Positions 37,684 through 47,366 of a stretch of 64,000 nucleotides of DNA are shown here, piece after piece; position 1 is the stretch's first letter; each line of letters starts with the position of its first letter. A program made the position numbers and the translations under genes. The stretch is from positions 2,051,001-2,115,000 of the forward strand of contig OU461276.1 in the NCBI GenBank assembly GCA_911810475.1, written 5' to 3'. The notes under the pieces are model-generated. The model did no database searches. It was given only the letters and a program-made list of their open reading frames with translations, and was not told the origin of the DNA. This DNA is from Candidatus Celerinatantimonas neptuna. GTDB lineage: Bacteria; Pseudomonadota; Gammaproteobacteria; Enterobacterales; Celerinatantimonadaceae.

Positions 37684-38181
37684 ATGGATAAGGAATTCGA
37701 TAAAAGTCAGGTTAGTTTTATCATCGATGCTCAAGGGCACCGTCAGGCTGCCATTATTCCTATATCCATGTATCAACAATTACTGGCTTTGCAGAGTTTG
37801 TTGTCTGAGGATGATCCACAAGATAAAACCAAAGCTGATTTTCAATTTGAAGTGAAATCAGCGAAAGCGTTTGGTTATCCTGTTGGTAGCAAAACGCGGC
37901 CTGGGTTTATGGTTGTTAAAGGTTCAACGGCGAACCTCGGTTTGACTGAATCGATGCGACCTGCTGTACGTCAATTACGTGATCAATTACTTCTTGAGCA
38001 TGTATTAGTCGAGAATTCTGATCGATATGAGTTTTTAAGAGATTACCAGTTTTCCAGCCCGAGTTTTGCAGCATGTTTGATTGCCGGTAATGCTCGCAGT
38101 GGACTGGATGCTTGGCAAGATCAATGGGGGCGTTCACTTAAAGCTCGTGGTTACGGTAAGAAGCATTCTAAAAAAGGATAG
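37684..38181 (+). CDS. DUF4357-domain protein
   Basis: The 165-residue protein has two parts. The N-terminal 30 residues (SQVSFIIDAQGHRQAAIIPI, SMYQQLLALQSLL) resemble the beta-hairpin and helix of Phd/YefM-type antitoxins. The C-terminal part (about 70-155: MVVKGSTANLGL, RQLRDQLLLEHVLV, DYQFSSPSFAACLIAGNARS, GLDAWQDQWGRSLKA) is a DUF4357 domain, usually found at the end of restriction, GIY-YIG or phage-linked proteins. No toxin partner lies beside it. The frame opens at a TTG at 37663; I chose the ATG at 37684, which has GGAA about 9 bp upstream. Role unknown; DNA binding is possible. Confidence 0.7.
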   Translation: MDKEFDKSQVSFIIDAQGHRQAAIIPISMYQQLLALQSLLSEDDPQDKTKADFQFEVKSAKAFGYPVGSKTRPGFMVVKGSTANLGLTESMRPAVRQLRDQLLLEHVLVENSDRYEFLRDYQFSSPSFAACLIAGNARSGLDAWQDQWGRSLKARGYGKKHSKKG

Positions 38182-38301
38182 CTGTTTTCTCGAATGATTT
38201 AAGATGGTTGAAGTATCTTCTTATTTTTCTTTTCTCTAAAGGCATATCTGTGCAGTTCACACTCTTATATGCTTATAGCGCATGTTAAAATTTCTGCTTT
38301 A

Positions 38302-38343
38302 TTTAGCTAAATAATCGTTGATTATTCGTATCCTGAGACTGGT
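38302..38343. repeat. dispersed intergenic repeat, short copy D
   Basis: ATTTAGCT followed by AATCGTTGATTATTCG and TATCCTGAGACTGG follows the head and tail of copy A (31345-31463) with the middle missing. It lies about 100 bp upstream of the esterase gene. Confidence 0.35.
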
Positions 38344-38441
38344 TTGATTAAAAATTAATCGACTTGTGTGGGGATAATCACTATTGTGATTAGTTGAAGT
38401 AGTATTTCTTATTCTCCTTTTACTAGCATGAGATTTTCATT

Positions 38442-39404
38442 ATGAACAGATCAGAATTTTCCAGATTAGCAAAGCCAGTTCAGGATTTCTTTAACAGTAT
38501 GGGGCCGAATGATTTGCCCAAACTTGGGAAAATGTCTCCTAATGATGCACGTAATGCTTATCGTCAGGTTGGAGAAAATTTAGGGGGAGAGTCTGTCGCT
38601 ATTGAGCTAGTTGAAGATCTGCATGCTAAGGGGCCGGCAGGTCTTATTCCCATTAGAATTTACCGTTCTAAAATTGAGCATTCAGGCGATATTCCTGTCA
38701 TTGTCTACTTGCATGGCGGTGGATGGATGTGGGGTGATCTTGATTCCCATGATAAAATTTGTCGAAGATTAGCACATTGTAGTGGTTGTGCTGTCGTTGC
38801 CGTTGACTATCGGTTAGCTCCTGAACATCCAGCCCTTGCGGCGAGTGATGATGTGATTGCCGCAATATTTTGGCTTTATGGTTGTGCTAAAGAGTTGGGT
38901 TTAAATAAACAGAAAATTGCGATTGCCGGAGATAGTGCCGGAGGAAATTTAGCAGCAATAGCCTGCCAACAGCTTAGAGATAGCCATATTCAGCTTAAAG
39001 CTCAGGTATTGTTCTATCCGGCGACTGATTTGACACCTGAAAGCGACAGTTTTCAATCTCGTCAGGAGAATGGCGCAATACCTCCATTACCTCTTGAAGC
39101 GATTCATTTTGCTTCACAGACTTATCTTTCTGGTTTTGATGCTTATGATCCGAGAGTTTCTCCGTTACAAAATTCTAATTTGCAAGGGTTGCCACCTGCT
39201 TTATTTATCGTTGGGGATTGCGATGTACTGTTGGATGATTCAAAGCACTATGCAAGAGCGCTTAAAGACGCTGGAAATAAAGCAGATTATGTAGAAGTTT
39301 CGGGGATGATCCATGGATTTATTGAGATGGCTGGTATTTTTCATGCTGCGATTGACGCAATAGAGCAGGCTTCGTCATTTTTAAAAAATCATCTTCAAAG
39401 TTAA
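38442..39404 (+). CDS. alpha/beta hydrolase, HSL-family esterase
   Basis: This 320-residue esterase belongs to the hormone-sensitive lipase group (Aes-like). It has the oxyanion-hole motif VYLHGGGWMWGD (about 91-102), nucleophile Ser in AIAGDSAGGNLAA (about 168), acid Asp in VGDCDVLLDDS, and His in VSGMIHGFIEMAG. The family context VAVDYRLAPEHP is exact. No signal peptide is evident, so it is cytosolic; short-chain acyl or aryl esters are likely substrates. It stands as a single gene between the DUF4357 gene and glpX, with 260 bp of non-coding DNA upstream holding a repeat copy. Confidence 0.92.
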   Translation: MNRSEFSRLAKPVQDFFNSMGPNDLPKLGKMSPNDARNAYRQVGENLGGESVAIELVEDLHAKGPAGLIPIRIYRSKIEHSGDIPVIVYLHGGGWMWGDLDSHDKICRRLAHCSGCAVVAVDYRLAPEHPALAASDDVIAAIFWLYGCAKELGLNKQKIAIAGDSAGGNLAAIACQQLRDSHIQLKAQVLFYPATDLTPESDSFQSRQENGAIPPLPLEAIHFASQTYLSGFDAYDPRVSPLQNSNLQGLPPALFIVGDCDVLLDDSKHYARALKDAGNKADYVEVSGMIHGFIEMAGIFHAAIDAIEQASSFLKNHLQS

Positions 39405-39544
39405 GGATTAATCGAAAATTTTCGTGGCAGAGTGGAATTAAAAGGCTGTGATAGAGAAACTTTTGTAGATTTTGATGTAATTCGTTAACAGTTTGAGAGA
39501 ACAATGCGAAAATAAGGGCAGTTGTTCAACTTAGGATGAAATGG

Positions 39545-40519
39545 ATGAATCAAGATGTTGTCTTTCGGTTTGCCGAAGTGACTGAAGCTGCGGCTTTAGC
39601 CGGGTTCAAATGGTTAGGCCGTGGTGATAAAAATGCAGCAGATAATGCGGCTGTTGAAGCCATGCGTCAATCTCTGGGGCAGTTAGCTATCGATGGTGAA
39701 ATTGTCATTGGGGAAGGCGAAATTGATGAGGCTCCGATGCTATATATCGGTGAACGAGTCGGTTGTGGCGGTGTTGGGGTCGATATTGCGGTTGACCCGA
39801 TTGATGGAACCCGAATGACAGCAATGGGCCAGGGTAATGCGCTGGCTGTATTAGCAGTAGGCGAAAAAGGAGCTTTTCTAAAAGCACCTGATATGTATAT
39901 GGAGAAGCTGGTTGTTGGTCCAAGTGCAAAAGGGGTGATTGATCTTAATTTACCCCTGCTTGATAACTTAAAAGCCATTGCTCAAGCTAAAGGAAAGCCT
40001 CTGAATGAATTATCATTGATTACTCTGGCAAAACCACGCCATCAAGATTTGATTCATCAATTACAAGATCTGGGAATTCGGGTTTTTGCTATTCCTGATG
40101 GTGATGTTGCAGCCTCTGTTTTAACGTGCCTGCCTGAGAGAAATATTGATGTGATGTATTGCATTGGTGGTGCTCCTGAAGGTGTGGTATCTGCTGCCGT
40201 TGTTCGTGCTTTGGGAGGGGATATGCAAGCCCGCCTGTTAGCTCGTCATCAAGTGAAGGGTGACACAGATGAGAACAGAGCTATTGGTGAACATGAAATC
40301 GAACGGTGTTTAAACGTCGGAGTACCTGTTGAAAGCGTTCTACCATTGGAGCGTCTTGTTAAAAATGACCGGGTTGTATTTTCAGCAACTGGTGTGACCG
40401 CGGGTGATTTACTTGCTGGTATTCGTCATCATGGTCAGAAATGGCATACTGAGACGTTATTGGTTGACGGATTATCAGGTCGGGTTCGTCGTATTCACTC
40501 GACACATCGTCAATTATGA
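39545..40519 (+). CDS. glpX: class II fructose-1,6-bisphosphatase GlpX
   Basis: GlpX hydrolyses fructose-1,6-bisphosphate in gluconeogenesis. Diagnostic motifs are WLGRGDKNAADNAAVEAMR, GEGEIDEAPMLYIGE, DIAVDPIDGTRMTAMGQGNA (metal-binding Asp residues), AIPDGDVAASVLTC and GGAPEGVVSAAVVRALGGDM. With the ATG at 39545 it has 324 residues (E. coli 336); an AGGA lies 8 bp before this start. The ATG at 39536 would lie on top of that AGGA and is less likely. In many Vibrio relatives glpX is near zapB and rraA; here it is about 14 kb away. Confidence 0.96.
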   Translation: MNQDVVFRFAEVTEAAALAGFKWLGRGDKNAADNAAVEAMRQSLGQLAIDGEIVIGEGEIDEAPMLYIGERVGCGGVGVDIAVDPIDGTRMTAMGQGNALAVLAVGEKGAFLKAPDMYMEKLVVGPSAKGVIDLNLPLLDNLKAIAQAKGKPLNELSLITLAKPRHQDLIHQLQDLGIRVFAIPDGDVAASVLTCLPERNIDVMYCIGGAPEGVVSAAVVRALGGDMQARLLARHQVKGDTDENRAIGEHEIERCLNVGVPVESVLPLERLVKNDRVVFSATGVTAGDLLAGIRHHGQKWHTETLLVDGLSGRVRRIHSTHRQL

Positions 40520-40589
40520 GCCATTGATTTAAAACTCTGTGGAACAAGCGCTCCTTAGTGCTTTAGTTCTGTATGGAATGGGAGGTTTG

Positions 40590-40869
40590 ATGTCTGATTC
40601 AAAATCGTGTCGGGCAGGATGTGGCGCTTGTTGTATAGCACCAAGCATTACATCTTCCATTCCTGGTATGCTTGATGGCAAACCGGCTGGCGTTCGCTGT
40701 GTGTATTCTGGATGGACGCAACCTATGTCGTTTGTTTGGCCAGCGTGAACGCCCTCTTGTCTGTCATCAATTTCAGTTTAGTGATTGGGTGTGTGGACAG
40801 AATAGAGAGCAGGCCATAGCCATATTGACTGAATTAGAAATCCAGACACAACCTGATTCTAACGAATGA
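40590..40869 (+). pseudogene. YkgJ-family Cys-rich protein, frameshifted
   Basis: The frame from ATG 40590 reads [20 protein letters not shown], then [15 protein letters not shown], and becomes non-homologous after 40706. The next frame continues [37 protein letters not shown] to 40869. Removing one T from TATTCTG (40706-40707) joins them into one roughly 93-residue protein that follows E. coli YkgJ ([37 protein letters not shown]). The conserved Cys ligands suggest zinc or Fe-S binding, function unknown. A GGAGG site precedes the start. Its 3' end overlaps convergent envC by 11 bp. Broken gene or base-call error. Confidence 0.85.
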
Positions 40870-41983
40870 ATCGGTGTGGATTTTCAACTGATGAACGATA
40901 TCTAATCTGGAAAAACAGTGAATACTGAGGTCGTCCTCCGGTATTTCCGACCGTCGCAATTGTTTCACCTTTAAGGACTTTGTCTCCTACTTTATGAAGC
41001 AGTGTTTGGTTGAAACCATAGAGAGTCATGTAATGTTTTCCATGATTTAAAACGATGACTAGTCCATAGCCTCTTAGCCAATCCGCAAAGACCACTTGTC
41101 CGTTTGCAACTGCTTTTACAGGCGTTCCCTGCGGGGCTTTGATGACCACACCATCCCATCGGGTGCCTCCAAACTGATATGTTCTGTAGTCATGAATGAT
41201 TTTCCCTTTGACAGGCCAGTTTAAACTATGATGTGACAACCCGCCTAGTCGAATATTAGCTAAGACCTGATGAGTTAATTGTCTTTTCAGATACTGTCTT
41301 GCATCATTTAATTGCTGAGTTTTAAGTTGATTATTAGACAGCAACAGGTTGGTTTGTTTGACGGTTAACCTGCGTTTAGCCATTTGCACGGCCAATTTTT
41401 TCTGATGAAGTTTTTGTTGGTTTAATAATTGAGTGAGTGATGTCAGCTGCTGCTGCTGGCGCTGTTGATTCGATTTGATCTTCTTATCGGTTTCTTTAAG
41501 TGACGTAATTTCGTTTAAACGCGCTAAATTGAGATAATGATAATAGCCAAGCATTTGTTCCAGGTGACTTGATTCTCGCTGCTTAAGCAACATTTTAAGG
41601 TAGCTGCCTTTTCCCATGACATAAGCTGCTTCCACTTGTTTTTTGAGCAATCCCTGTTGCTGCTTTTGCTGTACTTGTAATGTTTGTGCTTTGCCTTTTA
41701 GTTTGCGGAGCTGTTGTTGTGTTGCAGTTACTTTAGAGACTGTATTTGAGATGGCCCGGCGTTGTCTGGATATTGATAATTCGTCATGTCTGAGCTGTTG
41801 TTGCAAACGAGTCAGCAGGGCTTTTGCCTGGGCTGTTGCATGATGTGTTTTATTTAACTCTTTAATAACCGCATGTAGCTGTGCGGGGCTGACGTCGTCG
41901 GCCTTGGCATAGTTGAATAGAAAAGTGCCAGCAAATAGGCTGACACTTATCAGTTTAAATAATCTGAAGAAAAAATACGTCAT
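40859..41983 (-). CDS. envC: murein-hydrolase activator EnvC
   Basis: EnvC activates amidases AmiA/AmiB at the septum. The 374-residue protein has a signal peptide (about 1-28, ending NYAKA), a long coiled coil (about 35-245) rich in Gln/Leu/Lys, and a C-terminal LytM/M23 domain (WPVKGKIIHDYRTYQFGGTR, WDGVVIKAPQGTPVKAVANG, MTLYGFNQTLLHKVGDKV). The LytM zinc ligands are degenerate (R/Q/F replace HxxxD and HxH, as in TRWDG and SLFFQIRY). This is as expected for an activator rather than an enzyme. It lies 7 bp after gpmI on the same strand, the usual gpmM-envC pair. Confidence 0.94.
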   Translation of the reverse strand: MTYFFFRLFKLISVSLFAGTFLFNYAKADDVSPAQLHAVIKELNKTHHATAQAKALLTRLQQQLRHDELSISRQRRAISNTVSKVTATQQQLRKLKGKAQTLQVQQKQQQGLLKKQVEAAYVMGKGSYLKMLLKQRESSHLEQMLGYYHYLNLARLNEITSLKETDKKIKSNQQRQQQQLTSLTQLLNQQKLHQKKLAVQMAKRRLTVKQTNLLLSNNQLKTQQLNDARQYLKRQLTHQVLANIRLGGLSHHSLNWPVKGKIIHDYRTYQFGGTRWDGVVIKAPQGTPVKAVANGQVVFADWLRGYGLVIVLNHGKHYMTLYGFNQTLLHKVGDKVLKGETIATVGNTGGRPQYSLFFQIRYRSSVENPHRFIR

Positions 41984-41990
41984 AGACGCA

Positions 41991-43520
41991 TTATTTCAAA
42001 ACCACTAGAGGGTGACCAGTCATTTCGGCAGGAATTTCTTCACCGAGTAATGTCAGCATGGTTGGAGCAATATCACTTAATCGACCATTTTCTTTCATGG
42101 TTGCGTCACGCCCGACATAAATGAAAGGGACAGGCAGATTCGTATGAGCAGTATGGATATTACCTGTTTTAGGATCAACCATTTGTTCCGCATTCCCATG
42201 ATCGGCAGTAATCAGACATTCACCACCGACTTCTTTTAATGCTTCTACGATTTCGCCAATACTACTATCAACGGTTTCACATGCTTTGATTGCCGCTTCC
42301 ATAACACCGGTATGGCCAACCATATCACCATTAGGATAGTTACAAATGATGACGTCATATTTACCACTTTTGATCGATTCAACCATTTTGGCAGTCAGTT
42401 CTTTTGAACTCATTTCTGGTTGTAGATCGTAAGTTGCGACTTTTGGCGAAGGAATAATTTCACGATCTTCGCCTTCAAATGGTGTTTCTTTACCGCCATT
42501 GAAGAAGAATGTGACATGTGCGTATTTTTCCGTTTCAGAAATCCGCAGCTGTGTTTTCCCTTTTTTCTCTAACCATTCACCAAGTGTGTTTACCAGATCT
42601 TCAGGTGGGTAGGCACAAGGGGTGTCAATATCTGCTGCATATTGGGTCAACATGATAAATTGGCATTTTGGAGAAACAGAACGGGTAAAACCTGTAAAGT
42701 CTGTATCAACGAAGGCTCGGGTTATTTCACGTGCACGGTCTGCCCGGAAATTCATAAAGATCACAGTATCTCCGTCATTGATCGAAGCGATGTCACCGAT
42801 GCGGGTTGCTTTAACAAACTCATCTGTTTCATCACGATCATAGGCAAGCGCAAGACCGGCTGTTGCATTATCAGCTGTGAATTCAGATTTACCTTCGGTT
42901 AATAACTCATAGGCTGCCTGAACACGTTCCCAACGGTTATCACGATCCATTGCATAATAACGACCGATTAAAGAAGCAAACCGACCGACTCCGAGGGCTT
43001 TGAATTTTTCTTCAAAAGCATCGATTGAGGCTTGTGCACTTTGAGGTGGTGTATCCCGTCCATCTAAAAATGCGTGGACATAGATGTTTTTAGCCCCTTC
43101 TTTAGCCGCAAGTTCTACCATCGCCAGCATATGATTTTCATGGCTGTGAACGCCACCTGGGGAAAGCAAACCTAAAATGTGGACGGCCTTGTTTGCACTC
43201 ACTGCTTTGTCTACTGCAGGTTTTAAGACCGGTTGAGAGAAGAAAGTTCCTTCACTAATGTCTTTATCGATACGGGTCAGATCTTGGTAAACCACACGGC
43301 CTGCACCGATATTGGTATGGCCGACTTCTGAGTTGCCCATTTGTCCGTCTGGAAGACCAACATCTAATCCTGAACCAGAAATCAATGTATTGGGCTTAGT
43401 TTTGGCTAGATGATCCAATACGGGGGTATTGGCTTGAGCGACTGCATTGTTACTGGCATCAGCCCGGTAACCCCAACCGTCCATGATAATCAGCGCTAAT
43501 GGTTTTTTTTGCACAGACAT
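41991..43520 (-). CDS. gpmI: 2,3-bisphosphoglycerate-independent phosphoglycerate mutase
   Basis: This Mn-dependent glycolytic mutase (GpmM/GpmI) belongs to the alkaline-phosphatase superfamily. In 509 residues it has metal-binding Asp14 ([10 protein letters not shown]), the phospho-Ser64 in [19 protein letters not shown], and [31 protein letters not shown] and [13 protein letters not shown], with [12 protein letters not shown] at the C-terminus, complete the metal sites. E. coli GpmI is 514. It is first in a tight operon with envC. A 296 bp AT-rich gap separates it from the divergent rhodanese gene yibN. Confidence 0.97.
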   Translation of the reverse strand: MSVQKKPLALIIMDGWGYRADASNNAVAQANTPVLDHLAKTKPNTLISGSGLDVGLPDGQMGNSEVGHTNIGAGRVVYQDLTRIDKDISEGTFFSQPVLKPAVDKAVSANKAVHILGLLSPGGVHSHENHMLAMVELAAKEGAKNIYVHAFLDGRDTPPQSAQASIDAFEEKFKALGVGRFASLIGRYYAMDRDNRWERVQAAYELLTEGKSEFTADNATAGLALAYDRDETDEFVKATRIGDIASINDGDTVIFMNFRADRAREITRAFVDTDFTGFTRSVSPKCQFIMLTQYAADIDTPCAYPPEDLVNTLGEWLEKKGKTQLRISETEKYAHVTFFFNGGKETPFEGEDREIIPSPKVATYDLQPEMSSKELTAKMVESIKSGKYDVIICNYPNGDMVGHTGVMEAAIKACETVDSSIGEIVEALKEVGGECLITADHGNAEQMVDPKTGNIHTAHTNLPVPFIYVGRDATMKENGRLSDIAPTMLTLLGEEIPAEMTGHPLVVLK

Positions 43521-43816
43521 AGTTATTACCTGTAATTAGTAAGAGTAAATTGATCAGATTTTATGAAATTTTACTACATTTTGACGTCTCGTCACCTGTT
43601 TATTCTTAAAACAGATCAATCTTGGGGTTGTTTATTGAAAATTATCTACATTTTATTGTGAACTTAGAGACGGTTTCTGATCTCTGCGGCTGATCTTACT
43701 TTATGCTCGGTGTATACTTCTGGCCGGATAGTCAGCTATTTTGAGACTACATTTGTAGTGTTATGATAGGCTGCTTCTAAATGTTCGATTGATTAACCGA
43801 AGGATTATTGTTGGCA

Positions 43817-44245
43817 ATGCAGCAAATTATAGAATTTATCCAACTCCATCTGATGTTATGCCTTTTATGGGTGGTGTTGTTGGGCGCGGTTATTTATACC
43901 TTTTTGATGCCGATATTGTCTGGGGTGAGAAGTATCACTTACCAACAGGTCACTCAGTTTATTAATAAACGTGATGCTGTTATTTTTGATATTCGTTCCG
44001 GTGAGCAATACCGAAAGGGGCATATTGCCGGTGCCGTGAATATTCCAGAGTCTCAATTGAAGGCAGATAAGTTAACCAATTATGAGAAATATCGCAGTAA
44101 GCCGGTTGTTGTCGCTTGCGATCTGGGGAATAAAGCATCTGGTGCAGCTCGCCTGTTTAAAAAGGCAGGGTTTCAGGAAGTTTATTACATGCAAGGCGGA
44201 ATTGGTGCCTGGACTGGTGCAAATTTACCGTTAGTACGTAAGTAA
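43817..44245 (+). CDS. yibN: membrane-anchored rhodanese-like protein YibN
   Basis: This 142-residue protein has one N-terminal TM helix (about 8-32, LHLMLCLLWVVLLGAVIYTF) and a single rhodanese domain (INKRDAVIFDIRSGEQYRKG, HIAGAVNIPESQL, VVVACDLGNKASGAARLF, GGIGAWTGANLPLVRK). The active-site loop Cys is in ACDLGNKAS. E. coli YibN starts MQEIMQFVGRHP, so the ATG at 43817 (MQQIIEFIQLHL) is preferred over TTG codons at 43808/43811. In E. coli the order is yibN-grxC-secB-gpsA; here grxC is missing and secB follows after 92 bp. Confidence 0.9.
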   Translation: MQQIIEFIQLHLMLCLLWVVLLGAVIYTFLMPILSGVRSITYQQVTQFINKRDAVIFDIRSGEQYRKGHIAGAVNIPESQLKADKLTNYEKYRSKPVVVACDLGNKASGAARLFKKAGFQEVYYMQGGIGAWTGANLPLVRK

Positions 44246-44337
44246 TGAAAATAAATCGGCAGGATGTTCCAGCCGTGTTGGTTGCCTTGGTCAAAAACCG
44301 GGGATCGATTTTTAACAAATAAAATAGGGTTTTTATT

Positions 44338-44808
44338 ATGGCTGACGCCGCTACCGAAGATACGGAAGTTGAATTTGCCATTCAGCGTATTTACACCAAA
44401 GATATTTCATTTGAAACGCCGAATTCTCCTGAGGTATTCCAGCAGGAATGGGAACCGGAAATCAAAGTCGATTTGGATAATGATGTCGCCGAGTTAGCTG
44501 AAAATACATATGAAATTGCACTAACTTTGACAGTGACTGCATCTCACGATGAAAAAGTTGCTTTTTTATGCGAAGTGAAACAAGCCGGTATTTTTACTTT
44601 GGGTAATATGGAACCTGCTCAATTGGCACATGCTGTGAATGCGTTTTGTCCTAATATCTTATTCCCATATGCACGAGAACTGGTTTCTAGCTTAGTTAAT
44701 CGTGGTTCATTCCCTCAATTGAACCTTGCTCCGGTTAACTTTGACGCGATGTTTGCTAATTATCTTGAGCAAGCGGCCGTGGAAGAAGAAGGTCAAGTAC
44801 AACACTAA
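44338..44808 (+). CDS. secB: protein-export chaperone SecB
   Basis: SecB is a tetrameric cytosolic chaperone that holds preproteins for SecA. The 156 residues include [20 protein letters not shown] and [31 protein letters not shown] and [20 protein letters not shown] follow, with [16 protein letters not shown] near the end, closely matching E. coli SecB (155). The stop codon overlaps the gpsA start by one base (TAATG), so the two are coupled, as in E. coli. Confidence 0.97.
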   Translation: MADAATEDTEVEFAIQRIYTKDISFETPNSPEVFQQEWEPEIKVDLDNDVAELAENTYEIALTLTVTASHDEKVAFLCEVKQAGIFTLGNMEPAQLAHAVNAFCPNILFPYARELVSSLVNRGSFPQLNLAPVNFDAMFANYLEQAAVEEEGQVQH

Positions 44809-45818
44809 TGGGTGACTTGATTAATAGCCCCCTTGCCGTGTTAGGAGCAGGTTCCTATGGGACCGCTCTGGCAATTGCTGTGGCCCGTAATGGCTATTCG
44901 ACCATCTTATGGGGGCATCAACGTGAACATGTGGCTAAATTAGCTGCAGATCGGCAAAATAGTGAATTTCTTCCCGATTGTCCTTTCCCGGATACGCTTC
45001 AATTGTGTGATGATTTAGAGAAAACACTGATGCTGTGTCAGGATGTTTTGTTGGTCGTTCCAAGTTATGCTTTTACGGATGTACTCACTCAGATTAAGCC
45101 TTTATTGAGCGATAGAGCACGGGTTGTATGGGCAACTAAAGGATTGGCTCCTCATACTGGGCAATTACTCTCTGATGTGGCGGTTCAGATACTAGGACCA
45201 GAGAGAACCTTAGCGGTGATTTCCGGGCCTACCTTTGCTAAAGAACTGGCCAAGGGGTTGCCGACTGCCATTTCTGTATCTTCTGATGACCGGCAATGGG
45301 TTAAAGATCTGGCGCATCTGCTTCATTGTGAACGTAGTTTTCGGGTGTATACCAATCATGACATGATTGGTGTGCAACTTGGCGGTGCGGTGAAAAATGT
45401 GATTGCAATTGGGGCCGGCATTGCTGATGGTCTTGGATTTGGCGCGAATGCACGCACTGCTTTGATAACTCGTGGCCTTCATGAAATGATGCGTCTTGGT
45501 CTGGCATTAGGTGCCAAACCCGAAACTTTCATGGGAATGGCTGGGTTAGGGGATTTGGTGCTCACCTGTACTGATAATCAGTCCCGAAATCGTCGGTTTG
45601 GTTTGGCGTTAGGGCATGGCTCTTCGATTGAGCAGGCACAGGCGCAGATTGGTCAGGTTGTCGAAGGCTACCGTAATACGCAGGAAGTTTATCAATTGGC
45701 ACAGCAGCACGAGATTGAGATGCCGATTGTTGAGCAGGTTTACCAGGTTCTCTATCAGGGTAAACTGGCGCAGGATGCTGCAATGGCGTTGTTGGCCCGT
45801 TCACAGAAAGATGAATAA
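44808..45818 (+). CDS. gpsA: glycerol-3-phosphate dehydrogenase [NAD(P)+] GpsA
   Basis: GpsA reduces dihydroxyacetone phosphate to sn-glycerol 3-phosphate for phospholipid synthesis. In 336 residues the Rossmann motif is [19 protein letters not shown]. The nucleotide/substrate site has VVPSYAF and WATKGLAP, and the family signature is [17 protein letters not shown] with catalytic Lys in [15 protein letters not shown] and [21 protein letters not shown]. coli GpsA is 339. It is coupled to secB by a one-base overlap and followed by a strong hairpin. The cysE gene that follows gpsA in E. coli is instead after fieF here. Confidence 0.97.
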   Translation: MGDLINSPLAVLGAGSYGTALAIAVARNGYSTILWGHQREHVAKLAADRQNSEFLPDCPFPDTLQLCDDLEKTLMLCQDVLLVVPSYAFTDVLTQIKPLLSDRARVVWATKGLAPHTGQLLSDVAVQILGPERTLAVISGPTFAKELAKGLPTAISVSSDDRQWVKDLAHLLHCERSFRVYTNHDMIGVQLGGAVKNVIAIGAGIADGLGFGANARTALITRGLHEMMRLGLALGAKPETFMGMAGLGDLVLTCTDNQSRNRRFGLALGHGSSIEQAQAQIGQVVEGYRNTQEVYQLAQQHEIEMPIVEQVYQVLYQGKLAQDAAMALLARSQKDE

Positions 45819-45821
45819 TGG

Positions 45822-45852
45822 ATTTCAATTGGCTGAGATGGCCAATTGAAAT
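45822..45852 (+). terminator. terminator hairpin of secB-gpsA
   Basis: ATTTCAATTGGC (45822-45833) and GCCAATTGAAAT (45841-45852) form a perfect 12 bp stem with a 7-nt loop, 3 bp after the gpsA stop. A TTTTT run follows 13 bp later. Confidence 0.75.
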
Positions 45853-45987
45853 ATTGATCCTATTGTTTTTAGTTTTTCGTAATTATTTCCACTTCATTTA
45901 ATTTGTTTTTAATTTATAGTTTTACTTATCAGTTTTATTGACATAAAATTACATTTCCTCATTAAGTTGTATTTATGAAGAGATAAT

Positions 45988-46554
45988 ATGTTAAAAATGA
46001 AAGGATTGATGCACATCGGTGTTTGTGCTATTGCTTTACCTATGGTTGCTCATGCCGCTTCTTTCAAATTAGATCCTCACCCTTACGTGGGTGTCAATGT
46101 CAGCCGACAGCATGTAAATATTGACGGTGTTAAACCGAATATAGGGATTGCATCATTGCAGGTTGGGGTTAATTTAAACTCCTATCTTGCTCTTGAAGCC
46201 CGGGCCGGTCATAGCTTTAAAAACGGTTCGTTCACGGAGGATGATGCTTCTGTAGATCATTTTAAGATGAACCATCAATATGCTGCTTACCTTAAAATGA
46301 TGCTTCCAACCGGTTATCGGGTGAAACCTTATCTTTTAGCTGGTTACTCATGGAGTCGTTTTGATGAAAAAAATTCTGCTGATGGAGATGTTCCTTTTGG
46401 TCAGAATCATTTCGCCTGGGGATTAGGGGCTCAAATTAAGGCTAGTACCCATACATTTGTTACGGTTGAATATATAGATCAAGGTAAAGCAACAGTTGAA
46501 AATACTAACATCAAATTTAACCAGATTGGATTATCTGCCAACTATCTTTTCTAA
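45988..46554 (+). CDS. small outer-membrane beta-barrel protein
   Basis: This 188-residue protein has a signal peptide (about 1-24, cut after VAHAA) and alternating beta-strand pattern in about eight strands. It ends in Phe (LSANYLF), the C-terminal signature for BAM insertion. Aromatic-rich strand ends such as YAAYLKMMLPTGYRVKPYLL, AGYSW and HFAWGLGAQIKAS fit the OmpA-like/OmpX-like porin-family fold. It is too short for a general porin. No ligand is indicated. It is monocistronic, with a 170 bp AT-rich leader and a strong bidirectional terminator between it and nfuA. Confidence 0.85.
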   Translation: MLKMKGLMHIGVCAIALPMVAHAASFKLDPHPYVGVNVSRQHVNIDGVKPNIGIASLQVGVNLNSYLALEARAGHSFKNGSFTEDDASVDHFKMNHQYAAYLKMMLPTGYRVKPYLLAGYSWSRFDEKNSADGDVPFGQNHFAWGLGAQIKASTHTFVTVEYIDQGKATVENTNIKFNQIGLSANYLF

Positions 46555-46582
46555 TTTTTGTTGTATTTAGAGTGTTTTTACT

Positions 46583-46608
46583 AAAAGCTGCGGTAGACCG
46601 CAGCTTTT
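46583..46608. terminator. bidirectional terminator OMP/nfuA
   Basis: AAAAGCTGCGG-TAGA-CCGCAGCTTTT is a perfect 11 bp stem with A/T ends on both sides, so it can end transcripts from both convergent genes. Confidence 0.92.
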
Positions 46609-46633
46609 AGGCATTCGGTATCAATTATCCATA

Positions 46634-47212
46634 TTAATAATACGAATGTTCACCAGCCTGATGTTCAGTAATGTCTCTAACCCCTTTGAGTTCTTCAGGA
46701 AATGCTTCTAACAGCTGTTTTTCGATCCCTTCTTTTAACGTGACATCAACCATACTACATCCGTTACAGCCTCCGCCGAATTGAACAATAGCAATGTTAT
46801 CTTCACCAATTTCCAGTACGCTGACTCGGCCACCATGAGCTGCCAGGTTCGGGTTAATTTCGCTTTCCAGCAAATATTCTACGCGTTCAATCAGTGGTGC
46901 ATCATCGGCTACTTTACGCATTTTGGCATTGGGTGCTTTTAGAGTGAGCTGAGAGCCGATTTTGTCGGTTACAAAATCAATTTCTGCATCTTCTAAAAAT
47001 GGAGCGCTGGCGGTATCAATAATGGCATTAAAACCATCGAATGGAATATGAATATCGTCATCTTCAATGTTATTTGGCGGACAATAAGAAACGCCGCATT
47101 CTGCGTGCGGAGTGCCGGGATTGATGACAAACACCCGAATGTTGGTGTCCTCGGGTTGTGCCTGAAGCAGCTTTAGAAAATGCTCCTGAGCTGCAGTAGA
47201 GATAGATATCAT
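46634..47212 (-). CDS. nfuA: Fe-S biogenesis protein NfuA
   Basis: NfuA carries [4Fe-4S] clusters to apo-enzymes, especially under oxidative stress or iron limitation. The 192-residue protein has a degenerate A-type N-terminal domain (about 1-95) and a C-terminal Nfu domain with the cluster-binding Cys149 and Cys152 in [13 protein letters not shown], the same numbering as E. coli NfuA (191). In E. coli nfuA follows gntX, and here too it lies downstream of the comF/gntX gene on the same strand, after 154 bp. Confidence 0.97.
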   Translation of the reverse strand: MISISTAAQEHFLKLLQAQPEDTNIRVFVINPGTPHAECGVSYCPPNNIEDDDIHIPFDGFNAIIDTASAPFLEDAEIDFVTDKIGSQLTLKAPNAKMRKVADDAPLIERVEYLLESEINPNLAAHGGRVSVLEIGEDNIAIVQFGGGCNGCSMVDVTLKEGIEKQLLEAFPEELKGVRDITEHQAGEHSYY

Positions 47213-47366
47213 AGTCTTTACCTCGGATACCTGAGTAATTTAGTAGGTTATAGTATAAATTGAATGTCTATTCAAAAGCTAGTTGAAGTTGACTTCTTGG
47301 TGCACACGGGTGCTATAAAAGCTTTATTCTACATGAAATTCCAGCCGTTTGCGTGTAGATGATAGA

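Noticed and set aside
44244..44322. 25-codon frame between yibN and secB as a grxC remnant
   Set aside because: No CPYC motif or similarity to glutaredoxin 3.
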